Positions 26,598 to 35,235 of a stretch of DNA of 64,000 bases are shown one piece after another. The stretch comes from JAFDXJ01 sp039811225 (GTDB lineage: Bacteria > Bacteroidota > Bacteroidia > Chitinophagales > Chitinophagaceae). The stretch covers positions 170,773 through 234,772 of the forward strand of contig JBDHYG010000002.1 in the NCBI GenBank assembly GCA_039811225.1, written 5' to 3'. Made by a program: the position numbers and the translations under genes. The notes below the pieces were generated by a model. The model was not told where the DNA came from, searched no databases, and worked only from the letters and a program-made list of their open reading frames with translations. Each line of letters opens with the position of its first letter. Within the stretch, counting starts at the first letter, position 1.

Positions 26598-27364
26598 TAT
26601 TTTAACTCAATTGCTATGGGGCAATGATCACTATGTTTCACATCCGGATAAATAACAGCAGCTTTCAATTGCGACTGCAGGTTGTCTGTAATGGAAATAT
26701 AATCTATCCGCCAGCCTTTATTTTGAAGGCGCACCGAAGGGAAACGCTGGCTCCACCAGGAATAAGCGCCGGTCTGTTCCGGGTGAAGGTACCGGAAGGC
26801 ATCTGTAAAACCGGACTGGAAAAACTGGTCCAGCCAGGCCCGTTCTTCCGGTAAAAAACCACTGCTGTTTTTATTCCCTTTGGGATCATGAATGTCTATA
26901 GCCTTATGCGCAATATTATAATCACCACACACAATTATTTTTTTATGTTGCTTTTTTATTTCCATAATATGCTCCTGGAATTTTTCTAACCATTCATATT
27001 TATATGACTGCCGCAGGTCCCCGCTGGTACCAGAAGGAAAGTAGGCATTAATTAGAACAAAATTTTTATACTGCAGTCGGAGTACCCGGCCTTCCTGATC
27101 ACTTTGTAAATCACCCTGGCCATAAAAAACTTTTTCCGGTTTTGTTTTTGTAAAAACCGCTACCCCACTATAGCCTTTCTTTTCTGCCGGGAACCAAAAG
27201 GTATGAAAGCCGAGCGCTTCCAAAGGAGCCAGGTCCACATCTTCTTTGGTTGCTTTGATTTCCTGCAAACAAATGATATCCGGCTTATCCTGTGCTAACC
27301 ATTCCACGAAACCTTTTTTAATGGCAGCCCGCAGGCCATTCACATTATAGGATATTATGCGCAT
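26597..27364 (-). CDS. xth: Exodeoxyribonuclease III
   Basis: 255 residues, an AP endonuclease and 3' exonuclease of base-excision repair. The catalytic residues are recognisable: N in ISYNVNGLRAA, E in CLQEIKAT, D and N in VCGDYNIAH, and the terminal D-H pair in KHSDHCPIAIEL. The Trp-rich WWSQR stretch is typical of the family. Full length. It is divergent from the LOG-like gene, with about 71 bases in between that must contain both promoters. Confidence 0.95.
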   Translation of the reverse strand: MRIISYNVNGLRAAIKKGFVEWLAQDKPDIICLQEIKATKEDVDLAPLEALGFHTFWFPAEKKGYSGVAVFTKTKPEKVFYGQGDLQSDQEGRVLRLQYKNFVLINAYFPSGTSGDLRQSYKYEWLEKFQEHIMEIKKQHKKIIVCGDYNIAHKAIDIHDPKGNKNSSGFLPEERAWLDQFFQSGFTDAFRYLHPEQTGAYSWWSQRFPSVRLQNKGWRIDYISITDNLQSQLKAAVIYPDVKHSDHCPIAIELK

Positions 27365-27435
27365 TACTTTTTGGCTGCAATATAGGCCGGAAAAGCTGGA
27401 AAGGAATTTGTAACTTTAGTGCGTAAGAAAAATTT

Positions 27436-28167
27436 ATGGCAAAGACACAAAGAATCATTCCGGCGAAAGAATCCGTGTACCTTGATGGGCCGAAAAGCAG
27501 GAGTTATGAATTTATTTTCGCAGTAAAAGTATTCTGGGAATTTATCCGGGCCTTTCGGAAACTCCATTTTGTAGGACCCTGTATTACTGTTTTTGGTTCA
27601 GCCCGTTTTAAAGAAGATCACCCTTACTATATAGCAGCACGGGAATTTGGAAAGCGGATAGCCCAATTAGGCTTTACCACCCTCACCGGTGGCGGGCCAG
27701 GTATCATGGAAGCTGCTAATCGCGGAGCTTTCGAAAATGGTGGAAAATCAGTAGGGTGCAATATTATTTTACCACATGAACAAACTGAGAACCCCTATCT
27801 CACCACCTCGGTCACATTCGAACATTTCTTTGTTCGGAAAACAATCCTGGTAAAATATTCCTTTGCATTTATCATCATGCCGGGCGGATTTGGTACCATG
27901 GATGAATTTTATGAAACACTCACGTTAATTCAAACAAGGTGTATTACTTCTTTTCCGGTAGTTTTATTTGGCAAATCCTATTATGAACCCTTGATGGACA
28001 ATATTAAAAATATGGCAGAACATGGCACCATTGCACCCGGCGACCTGGACCTGTTGCTGGTTACTGATGATCATGAGGAAGCCATTGCGCATATCCGAAA
28101 ATATATCACCAGCAATTATGAAATCAAACCCAAGAAGATCAATTGGTGGTTGTTGGAAAAAGTATAA
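27436..28167 (+). CDS. LOG-family protein (TIGR00730-type Rossmann fold)
   Basis: 243 residues with a Rossmann core. Signature motifs are FGSARFKEDHPYY, TGGGPGIMEAANRGAF and MPGGFGTMDEFYE, the PGGxGT-xxE motif that binds the ribose-phosphate. Members cleave the N-glycosidic bond of nucleoside 5'-monophosphates (cytokinin-activating LOG in plants, PpnN-like activities in bacteria) and are often misnamed lysine decarboxylases. The exact substrate here is unknown. The GTAACTTTA stretch (27408-27416) resembles a -7 element upstream. Confidence 0.9.
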   Translation: MAKTQRIIPAKESVYLDGPKSRSYEFIFAVKVFWEFIRAFRKLHFVGPCITVFGSARFKEDHPYYIAAREFGKRIAQLGFTTLTGGGPGIMEAANRGAFENGGKSVGCNIILPHEQTENPYLTTSVTFEHFFVRKTILVKYSFAFIIMPGGFGTMDEFYETLTLIQTRCITSFPVVLFGKSYYEPLMDNIKNMAEHGTIAPGDLDLLLVTDDHEEAIAHIRKYITSNYEIKPKKINWWLLEKV

Positions 28168-28241
28168 ATTTTTGATTTAAAAAGAAAGGACCTTTTTACT
28201 ACCCTTATTCTGGTGTATCTTTAAATAACCATATTTTTTTT

Positions 28242-29081
28242 ATGAAAACGATTCTTGTACCCACCGATTTTTCCGCTCCTTCTTATCATGCTGCCCTCTA
28301 TGCACTCCAGCTGGGCAATCAATTGCAGGCAACGAAACTCATCCTGTATAATGCCTGTGAACAACCCATGCCCACTGATATGAATATGGGGCCTATCAAT
28401 TTTATCGGGGTAGATCAAACCGTGGAAGCCAGTAAAGTGGCACTGGAAAAATTTAAGAATAAAATGCTGGCCGAGTCTCCTTCAGCTATCCCAATAGAAA
28501 CGATAAGCGAATACACTGTTTTATCACATAACCTGCATGAATTGTGTGAGGCCATACAGGCAGATGTAATTGTGATGGGCGTTACCGGTGGAGGAAAATT
28601 ACAGGAAACCCTGGTAGGCAGTAATGCGATTCATGTGGCCCGGCATGCGGAAGTCCCCGTCATCATTATACCTCCTGGTACTGTCTTTACCCCCATAAAA
28701 AAAGTCTTATTTGCCTGCGATTTTAAAAAAGTGGTGGAAAGCACACCCATTACTTTATTGAAAAAAATCCTGGATGCCACTCACCCACAATTACTCGTTT
28801 TAAATATTGATTATAAAGAAAGACATGTAAATCCTGACACGCCTTTTGAAAGTATGCTACTCGACACCCTGTTGCAAGGCTATAACCCGGAATACCATTT
28901 CACGGAAGACAAAGATTTTATAGAGGGCATCAACAATTTTGCGCTACAACATAAAGTCGATCTTATTATCACTATACCCAAAAAACATGGTTTACTGGAC
29001 AGCCTGTTTTCTAAGAATCATACAAAAGCGCTGGCTTTTCACAGCCATGTCCCCTTATTGATGATCCATGAAAAAAATTGA
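28242..29081 (+). CDS. Universal stress protein, two tandem Usp domains
   Basis: 279 residues that form two Usp units. Unit 1 (1-147) starts MKTILVPTDFSAPSYHAALYA and ends with VIVMGVTGGGKLQETLVGSNAIHVARHAEVPVIIIP; the quoted GVTGGG-x9-GSNA resembles the ATP-binding G-2x-G-9x-G(S/T) motif. Unit 2 (148-279) starts KKVLFACDF and lacks the glycine motif (ITIPKKHGLLDSLFSKNH), so only the first unit is likely to bind nucleotide. Cytoplasmic; role in stress tolerance by family analogy. Not obviously cotranscribed with a neighbour. Confidence 0.88.
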   Translation: MKTILVPTDFSAPSYHAALYALQLGNQLQATKLILYNACEQPMPTDMNMGPINFIGVDQTVEASKVALEKFKNKMLAESPSAIPIETISEYTVLSHNLHELCEAIQADVIVMGVTGGGKLQETLVGSNAIHVARHAEVPVIIIPPGTVFTPIKKVLFACDFKKVVESTPITLLKKILDATHPQLLVLNIDYKERHVNPDTPFESMLLDTLLQGYNPEYHFTEDKDFIEGINNFALQHKVDLIITIPKKHGLLDSLFSKNHTKALAFHSHVPLLMIHEKN

Positions 29082-29093
29082 CCGGTTATTTCC

Positions 29094-30776
29094 TTAACTC
29101 AGGTATTTGGCTACAATCGGCATACGACGCCCGCTGCCAAAGGCTTTTGAAGAAATCCGGATAACGGGACAAAACTGGTTGCGCTTATATTCATTGGTAT
29201 TGACCAATTTTAAAACACGGTCCACAAGCAATGGATCAAAGCCCATGGCCTTGATTTCATCAGGTCCCATTCTTCTTTCAATATATTGATAGAGCACAGC
29301 ATCGAGCAGGGTATAACCCGGTAAACTATCACTATCTTTTTGGCCCGGCCGCAATTCAGCACTCGGGGGTTTTTGAATGATGGATGATGGGATAATGGTT
29401 GTTTCCCGGTTAATGTATTTCGCCAGGGCATACACCTGCAGTTTATAACAATCGCCCAATACACCCAGCCCACCGGCCATATCGCCATATAAGGTTCCAT
29501 ACCCGGTGGCAAGTTCACTTTTATTGGAAGTGTTCAATAAAATATAACCAAACTTATTGGCTATAGCCATCAATAAATTACCCCTCGAGCGGCTTTGAAT
29601 ATTTTCTTCTGCCAGGCCAAAAGGCCGATCCTGAAATACTGGTTTTAGTGTATGTAAAAAGCTTTGATAGATTTCGTCAATATGTAAGATTTGATATGGA
29701 TTGTGCAGGTGCTCACTTAATTGTTTCGCATCCTCTACCGAATGCTGGCTGGAATAAGGGGAAGGCATTAAAATCGCATGCACATTTTCTGCGCCTAATG
29801 CTGCACAGGCAAGGGCCAGTGTAACTGCACTGTCTATCCCGCCGGATGAGCCCAGGATAGCTTTTTGAAAACCCATCTTGGAAAAGTAATCCCGGATGCC
29901 CATGACCAATGCCTTATACACCAGGTCAATATGTAATGCCGGGTCCAGGGCTTCCGGCTCTAAAGGCATGTCAGGAAGAACTGCACCTTGTTCTTTAACT
30001 GCTTCTTCAAATTTTCCATCTTCTTTCAAATGAACATACTGTAGGTCCTCTGCAAAAGTGGCCATTTCCATACAAATATTTGCTTCCTTATCAGCTACAA
30101 GCGAACCACCGTCAAAAACAATTTCAGTTTGGCTGCCAACGGTATTGCAATATATCAATGGCAGTTTGTAGGTAGCAATATTTGATTTTATAATTGCCTT
30201 CCGGTCTTCCTGGTGGGTATAATCAAATGGGGAGGCACTCAGGTTGATCATGATATCCGGTGATTGCCCGATCAATTTTTCCATCGGGTTGATCCGGTAT
30301 AAAGCCACTTTCCCCATATCCCAAATATCTTCGCAAATGGTGATGGCCAGGCGCTTTCCGCGAAAAGGAATAACCTGCCAATTGAAAGCCGGTTCAAAAT
30401 ACCGGTATTCATCAAAAATATCATAATTAGGTAGTAATGTTTTGTGCACAATCGCCTGGATAGATTGTTCATATAAAAGATAAGCTGCATTGAATAACCG
30501 TTTTCCTTTAGGTGTTGTATTGCGGGCCGGCGCCCCAATGAGCACGCCAATTGTATCGGCGTGTAGTGTAATGCGGTCTAAAGCAATCTGGCAACTATTG
30601 ATAAAATCATCAAACTCTAAAAAATCCCTGGGTGGATAACCGCAAATAGCTAATTCTGAAAAAACAACCAGGTCTGCCTTGTTCTTTTTTGCCGTTTCAA
30701 TTGCCTCTATAATTTTATCTGCATTCCCGGTGCAATTACCGATATGATAGTTTTGTTGAGCGATAGCTATCTTCAT
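29094..30776 (-). CDS. nadE: Glutamine-dependent NAD+ synthetase
   Basis: 560 residues: an N-terminal nitrilase-like glutaminase (about 1-260; the triad is Glu in VFSELAICGYPPRD, Lys in VHKTLLPNYDIFDEYRYF and Cys in ITICEDIWD) and a C-terminal synthetase with the P-loop ILGSSGGIDSAVTLALA. It forms NAD from deamido-NAD, ATP and glutamine in the cytoplasm. Full length for the two-domain form. It is divergent from gldB with only about 53 bases between the starts; nadE next to gldB is also seen in other Bacteroidota as far as I recall. Confidence 0.96.
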   Translation of the reverse strand: MKIAIAQQNYHIGNCTGNADKIIEAIETAKKNKADLVVFSELAICGYPPRDFLEFDDFINSCQIALDRITLHADTIGVLIGAPARNTTPKGKRLFNAAYLLYEQSIQAIVHKTLLPNYDIFDEYRYFEPAFNWQVIPFRGKRLAITICEDIWDMGKVALYRINPMEKLIGQSPDIMINLSASPFDYTHQEDRKAIIKSNIATYKLPLIYCNTVGSQTEIVFDGGSLVADKEANICMEMATFAEDLQYVHLKEDGKFEEAVKEQGAVLPDMPLEPEALDPALHIDLVYKALVMGIRDYFSKMGFQKAILGSSGGIDSAVTLALACAALGAENVHAILMPSPYSSQHSVEDAKQLSEHLHNPYQILHIDEIYQSFLHTLKPVFQDRPFGLAEENIQSRSRGNLLMAIANKFGYILLNTSNKSELATGYGTLYGDMAGGLGVLGDCYKLQVYALAKYINRETTIIPSSIIQKPPSAELRPGQKDSDSLPGYTLLDAVLYQYIERRMGPDEIKAMGFDPLLVDRVLKLVNTNEYKRNQFCPVIRISSKAFGSGRRMPIVAKYLS

Positions 30777-30829
30777 ACAATTTTATTTCTTAACAAAATC
30801 CTTTCAGGGGATTGAATTTATTTCGCGAG

Positions 30830-31837
30830 ATGAAAAATTTTTTTTCCAGCATCCTGTTTCTGTTTCTTTTTGCTTCCTGCACTTCCTCTTCCGGTCCTGA
30901 TATCTCGCATATCGAGGCCCCACTTGCCATTCAACGATTTGACCTGGACCTTTTTTCCTTAGATACCCTGCATACAGATGCAGCCTTACAAAAACTGCAA
31001 CAAAAATACCCTTCTTTCCTGAATGATTTTTTATATAATATCATGGGGTTGCCACCCGTGAAAGATAGTGTGCGAAATGCCCTGCCTTTTTATCTTGCTG
31101 CTTATCAGCCCATCGAAGATTCCGTTAAAGCTCATTACCCGCTCATAGAAAAACAAATCCCGCTTGTGCAGGAAGGATTGAAATATGTACATTATTATTT
31201 CCCGGAATATGCCTTGCCCAAAAACCTGATCACCTTTACAGGGCCAATAGAATCGTATGGCAATGTACTTACCTCCAGTGGCCTGGCTATTGGCTTGCAA
31301 TTATACCTGGGAAAAGATTTCCCGGCATATCACACGGCATACCTCGAAGATGTTTATCCCGCCTATATTTCACGCCGGTTTGAGCCGGAATATATCCCGG
31401 TAAACTGTATGAAAAATATCCTCAATGATATGTTTGAAGATAGCAGTACCCGCTTGCCCCTGGTACAACAAATGATAGAGGCGGGGAAAAGATTATATGT
31501 ATTAGATAAATTGCTTCCTGCTTTAGACGATACGCTGAAAACCGGTTATACAAAATTGCAATTGGATGGTTGTGAAAAAAATGAATCGCTTATTTGGGCC
31601 TACTTTGTACAAAATGACCTGCTCTTTGTCACCGACCCTTCTATCATTCGTGATTATATGAATGATGCACCCAAAACTCAAAATCTTGGTGATGCTTCCC
31701 CTGGCTTCATTGGCCAGTTTGTCGGATGGAAAATTGTGCTCACCTGGATGGATAAATATCCAAACACTACATTATCGGAACTTATGCGAACACCTGCTCA
31801 AAAAATTTATACGGAAGCAAAATATAAACCGAAATAA
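30830..31837 (+). CDS. gldB: Gliding motility lipoprotein GldB
   Basis: 335 residues from the ATG at 30830, chosen because it gives a clean lipoprotein signal (FLFASC, lipidated Cys17); the TTG 18 bases upstream would add an atypical extension. Family features are AIQRFDLDLFSLDTL, YPSFLNDFLYNIMGLP, FTGPIESYGNVLTSSGLAIGLQLYLG (given as SSGLAIGLQLYLG) and GFIGQFVGWKIVLTWMDKYP. Essential for gliding in Flavobacterium, anchored in the envelope. gldC lies elsewhere in the window (13265). It converges on apaG. Confidence 0.9.
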   Translation: MKNFFSSILFLFLFASCTSSSGPDISHIEAPLAIQRFDLDLFSLDTLHTDAALQKLQQKYPSFLNDFLYNIMGLPPVKDSVRNALPFYLAAYQPIEDSVKAHYPLIEKQIPLVQEGLKYVHYYFPEYALPKNLITFTGPIESYGNVLTSSGLAIGLQLYLGKDFPAYHTAYLEDVYPAYISRRFEPEYIPVNCMKNILNDMFEDSSTRLPLVQQMIEAGKRLYVLDKLLPALDDTLKTGYTKLQLDGCEKNESLIWAYFVQNDLLFVTDPSIIRDYMNDAPKTQNLGDASPGFIGQFVGWKIVLTWMDKYPNTTLSELMRTPAQKIYTEAKYKPK

Positions 31838-31851
31838 AAGAAAGACCCGTA

Positions 31852-32238
31852 TCAATTATGCTTAAAGGGAACGATCATTTCAAATGCAGGAATATGGACA
31901 TAAAACGTTTTACGTTTATCTAAGTTTTCCATCAGGTATTCGCCATACATTTTTCCCATATCAGTTTTTAAATTACAACCACTCATATACTGAAACTGTT
32001 TGCCCGGTTGGATTACCGGCTGTTCCCCGATCACGCCTTCTCCTTCCACTTCACTGGTTTCCCCATTGCTGTCAAAAATATACCAGTGCCGGCGTAATAA
32101 TTTGATGGAAAAATTATTCAGGTTTTCAATCGTAATCCGGTAGGCAAACGTAAAGGTTCCGTCCAGGGCATTGCTCAGCTGGTCCTGGTAAAAAACCTCC
32201 ACGCTTATTTCCACACCGTCTGAAATTTTTGAAACCAT
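31852..32238 (-). CDS. apaG: ApaG-domain protein
   Basis: 128 residues of a single ApaG (FN3-like) domain: VEVFYQDQLSNALDGTFTFAYRITIENL at the start (key part FTFAYRITIEN), RRHWYIFDSNGETSEVEGEGVIGEQPVIQPG in the core (key part GEGVIGEQPVIQPG) and a C-terminal F-x-V-H-IPAFEM. Linked to Co2+/Mg2+ homeostasis in enterobacteria; the molecular role is unclear. It converges on gldB and is divergent from polA. Confidence 0.93.
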   Translation of the reverse strand: MVSKISDGVEISVEVFYQDQLSNALDGTFTFAYRITIENLNNFSIKLLRRHWYIFDSNGETSEVEGEGVIGEQPVIQPGKQFQYMSGCNLKTDMGKMYGEYLMENLDKRKTFYVHIPAFEMIVPFKHN

Positions 32239-32391
32239 TTTACCTGATTTTCAAAGTAAAGATAGTGTTTCCCCGGAAAGGAAGAACAGTTCGGGTTTTT
32301 TTGTCCAATTCATAATTTTTACTTTTTTTTATGCAGGGATTTTATTTTATAAAAATGCCTGCTTCTCCGGTAGCCTGTTTATCTTAGCAGG

Positions 32392-35220
32392 ATGAGTAAC
32401 AAATTATTTTTACTGGATGCTTTTGCCTTGATCTATCGTGCCTATTATGCATTGATCCGTAATCCCCGCATAACATCAAAAGGGATAAATACCAATGCCC
32501 AGTTTGGATTTACCAATACCCTCTTTGACCTTATCCAAAAAGAAAAACCCACCCATATTGCTGTTTGCTTTGATACCCTGGCTCCCACCGAAAGGCATAC
32601 CGATTTTGCAGACTACAAAGCCAACCGGCAGGAAACACCGGAAGACCTGCTCGCTTCCATAGAACCCATTAAAAAAATTATCCGTGGCTTCAGGATTCCG
32701 GTTGTTGAATTGGATGGCTATGAAGCTGATGACGTGATCGGGACTTTGGCTTACCAGGCTGCTGATGCAGGTTTTGAAGTATTTATGGTAACGCCGGATA
32801 AAGATTATGGTCAACTGCTGACAAAGGAAAATATTTACATGTACAAGCCCGGCTACCAGGGCGGTGAACCTGAAATCCTCGATGCTCAAAAAATTTGTGC
32901 CAAATGGAATATAGACAATGTACACCAGGTGATAGATATGCTGGCACTAATGGGCGATAGCGTGGATAATATTCCCGGTATTGCGGGTATCGGTGAAAAA
33001 ACAGCAGCCAAATTATTAAAGGAATACAACAATCTTGACAACATTCTTGACCAGGCAGCACATATTAAAGGCGCCCTGGGAGAAAAAGTAAAGAATGGAA
33101 AAGAAAATGCCTTGATGAGTAAAAAACTGGCTACCATCATAACTGATGTGCCGGTTACTTTTCATGAAGAAGATTTTCGCTTAAAGGAATGGGATACAGA
33201 AGCACTTATTGAAATTTTTACAGAACTGGAATTCAAAACCCTGGGCAAACGTATTTTAGGAGAACAATTTTCTGTTTTTCAAACAACACCGCAAGCGGTA
33301 CAGGCCGACCTGTTTGGCAACCCGGTAGCTCCTGCAAAAAGTTCGACGCCGGCTGCAAAAGAGGAAACATCGGCCAATGCCCCCGAAACTGCTTTTCCCG
33401 GTATCCAAACAATTTCTACCACTCCGCATACTTATTATCTCACCGATGATACAGTGAAAATAAACGCGATGGTAGAAAAACTTTCCGGCTTCCCTGAAAT
33501 TTCTTTTGACACAGAAACAACCAATATTGATGCCAATGAGGCGGAATTGGTGGGCATGAGTTTTTCCGTGGAAAAAGGTATTGCATATTATATTCCGCTT
33601 CCAGCTGCCCGGAAAGCAGTGTTGAAAATCCTGGCATTATGTAAGCCCCTCTTTGACAAACCGGATATTTTATGGATCGGGCAAAATATTAAATATGACT
33701 TACTCATGCTGAAATGGTATGGGGTGTCTTTGCAGGGAAAAGTATATGATACCATGCTGGCGCACTATGTCATAGAACCGGAAGGCCGGCGGAATATGGA
33801 TTTACTGAGTACACAATTTTTACATTATGAACCAATCCCCATTTCAGATTTAATCGGCAAGGGAAAGGCACAAGGCAATATGCGGGATGTAGAAATAGAA
33901 AAAATTAAAGAATATGCTGCAGAAGATGCAGATATTACTTTGCAGCTCAAGCATGCCCTACATCCGTTACTGAAAGAAAAAGCCGTAGAGAAAGTTTTTT
34001 ATGAAGTGGAAAACCCCTTGGTGAAAGTGCTGGTGGATATGGAATTTGAAGGGATAAAAATAGATGTTCCATTTTTAAAAAATTATTCTATTGAGCTGGA
34101 ACAGGAAATTAAAAACAGTGAAAACAGTGTATTTGAGCAATGCGGAGTAAAATTTAACCTATCCTCACCCAAGCAACTCGGAGAAGTGTTATTTGATTTA
34201 CTGAAGCTGGATGAAAAAGCGAAAAAAACAAAAACCGGCCAGTATGCAACCGGTGAAGATGTGCTGAATAAGCTTGCCCACAAAAGCCCGGTGGTTGCCG
34301 ATATCCTTGTTTACCGGGAACTCACCAAATTACGCTCAACTTATGTAGATGCACTTCCATTGATGCTCAATTCAAAGACCGGCCGTGTACATACCTCCTT
34401 TGCCCAGGCCGTTGCTGTAACCGGAAGACTTAGCAGCAACAATCCCAATTTGCAAAATATTCCCATTCGAACCGAACGGGGAAAAGAAATCCGGAAGGCA
34501 TTTGTGCCGCGGGATGAAAACTATTTACTGTTAAGCGCGGATTACTCACAAATAGAGTTACGCATAGTTGCCGCCATTAGTGGTGACGAAAATATGATTA
34601 CGGCATTCAAGCAAGGCAAAGACATTCATACGGCAACTGCTGCCAAGGTCTTTAATGTACCGGAAAATGAAGTTACCAAAGAAATGCGCTATAAAGCCAA
34701 GAGTGTCAATTTTGGTATCATTTACGGCCAGGGTGCATTTGGCCTGGCCGATAACCTGGGTATTGCACGAAGTGAAGCAAAAGAAATTATAGATAATTAT
34801 AAAAAAGAATTCAGTGGTATCACCCGGTATATGGATGAAACAATCAATTTTGCTCGAGAGCATGGATATGTACAAACACTGATGGGACGAAAACGCTGGT
34901 TGCGCGATATCAATTCATCTAATTTTACAGTACGTGGTTTTGCGGAACGAAATGCAATTAATTCACCCATTCAGGGTTCAGCTGCAGATATGATCAAAAT
35001 GGCCATGATCAAAATCCATGATGCACTGTTAAAAAATAAGTTGCAAAGTAAAATGATCCTGCAGGTACATGATGAACTTGTCTTTGATGTACCTCTACAA
35101 GAAGTGGAAACATTGAAATCACTGGTACTCGAAAATATGCAAACCGCTCTTCCGTTGCCACATGATTTACCCGTTATTGCTGAAGTGGGAACGGGAATGA
35201 ACTGGCTGGAAGCACATTAG
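32392..35220 (+). CDS. polA: DNA polymerase I
   Basis: 942 residues with all three domains. The 5' nuclease (about 1-300) has LFLLDAFALIYRAYYA, ELDGYEADDVIGTLA and GIAGIGEKTAAKLL. The 3'-5' exonuclease (about 350-540) keeps its acidic residues in SFDTETTNIDA and EYAAEDADITLQ, so proofreading should be active. The polymerase part has motif A (LSADYSQIELRI), motif B (RYKAKSVNFGIIYGQGAFG) and motif C (LQVHDELVFDV). A linker of about 45 residues between nuclease and exonuclease (rich in Ala, Pro and Thr) is less conserved. Used for Okazaki fragment processing and repair. Single gene, divergent from apaG. Confidence 0.97.
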   Translation: MSNKLFLLDAFALIYRAYYALIRNPRITSKGINTNAQFGFTNTLFDLIQKEKPTHIAVCFDTLAPTERHTDFADYKANRQETPEDLLASIEPIKKIIRGFRIPVVELDGYEADDVIGTLAYQAADAGFEVFMVTPDKDYGQLLTKENIYMYKPGYQGGEPEILDAQKICAKWNIDNVHQVIDMLALMGDSVDNIPGIAGIGEKTAAKLLKEYNNLDNILDQAAHIKGALGEKVKNGKENALMSKKLATIITDVPVTFHEEDFRLKEWDTEALIEIFTELEFKTLGKRILGEQFSVFQTTPQAVQADLFGNPVAPAKSSTPAAKEETSANAPETAFPGIQTISTTPHTYYLTDDTVKINAMVEKLSGFPEISFDTETTNIDANEAELVGMSFSVEKGIAYYIPLPAARKAVLKILALCKPLFDKPDILWIGQNIKYDLLMLKWYGVSLQGKVYDTMLAHYVIEPEGRRNMDLLSTQFLHYEPIPISDLIGKGKAQGNMRDVEIEKIKEYAAEDADITLQLKHALHPLLKEKAVEKVFYEVENPLVKVLVDMEFEGIKIDVPFLKNYSIELEQEIKNSENSVFEQCGVKFNLSSPKQLGEVLFDLLKLDEKAKKTKTGQYATGEDVLNKLAHKSPVVADILVYRELTKLRSTYVDALPLMLNSKTGRVHTSFAQAVAVTGRLSSNNPNLQNIPIRTERGKEIRKAFVPRDENYLLLSADYSQIELRIVAAISGDENMITAFKQGKDIHTATAAKVFNVPENEVTKEMRYKAKSVNFGIIYGQGAFGLADNLGIARSEAKEIIDNYKKEFSGITRYMDETINFAREHGYVQTLMGRKRWLRDINSSNFTVRGFAERNAINSPIQGSAADMIKMAMIKIHDALLKNKLQSKMILQVHDELVFDVPLQEVETLKSLVLENMQTALPLPHDLPVIAEVGTGMNWLEAH

Positions 35221-35235
35221 CCCATATTGTTTACA

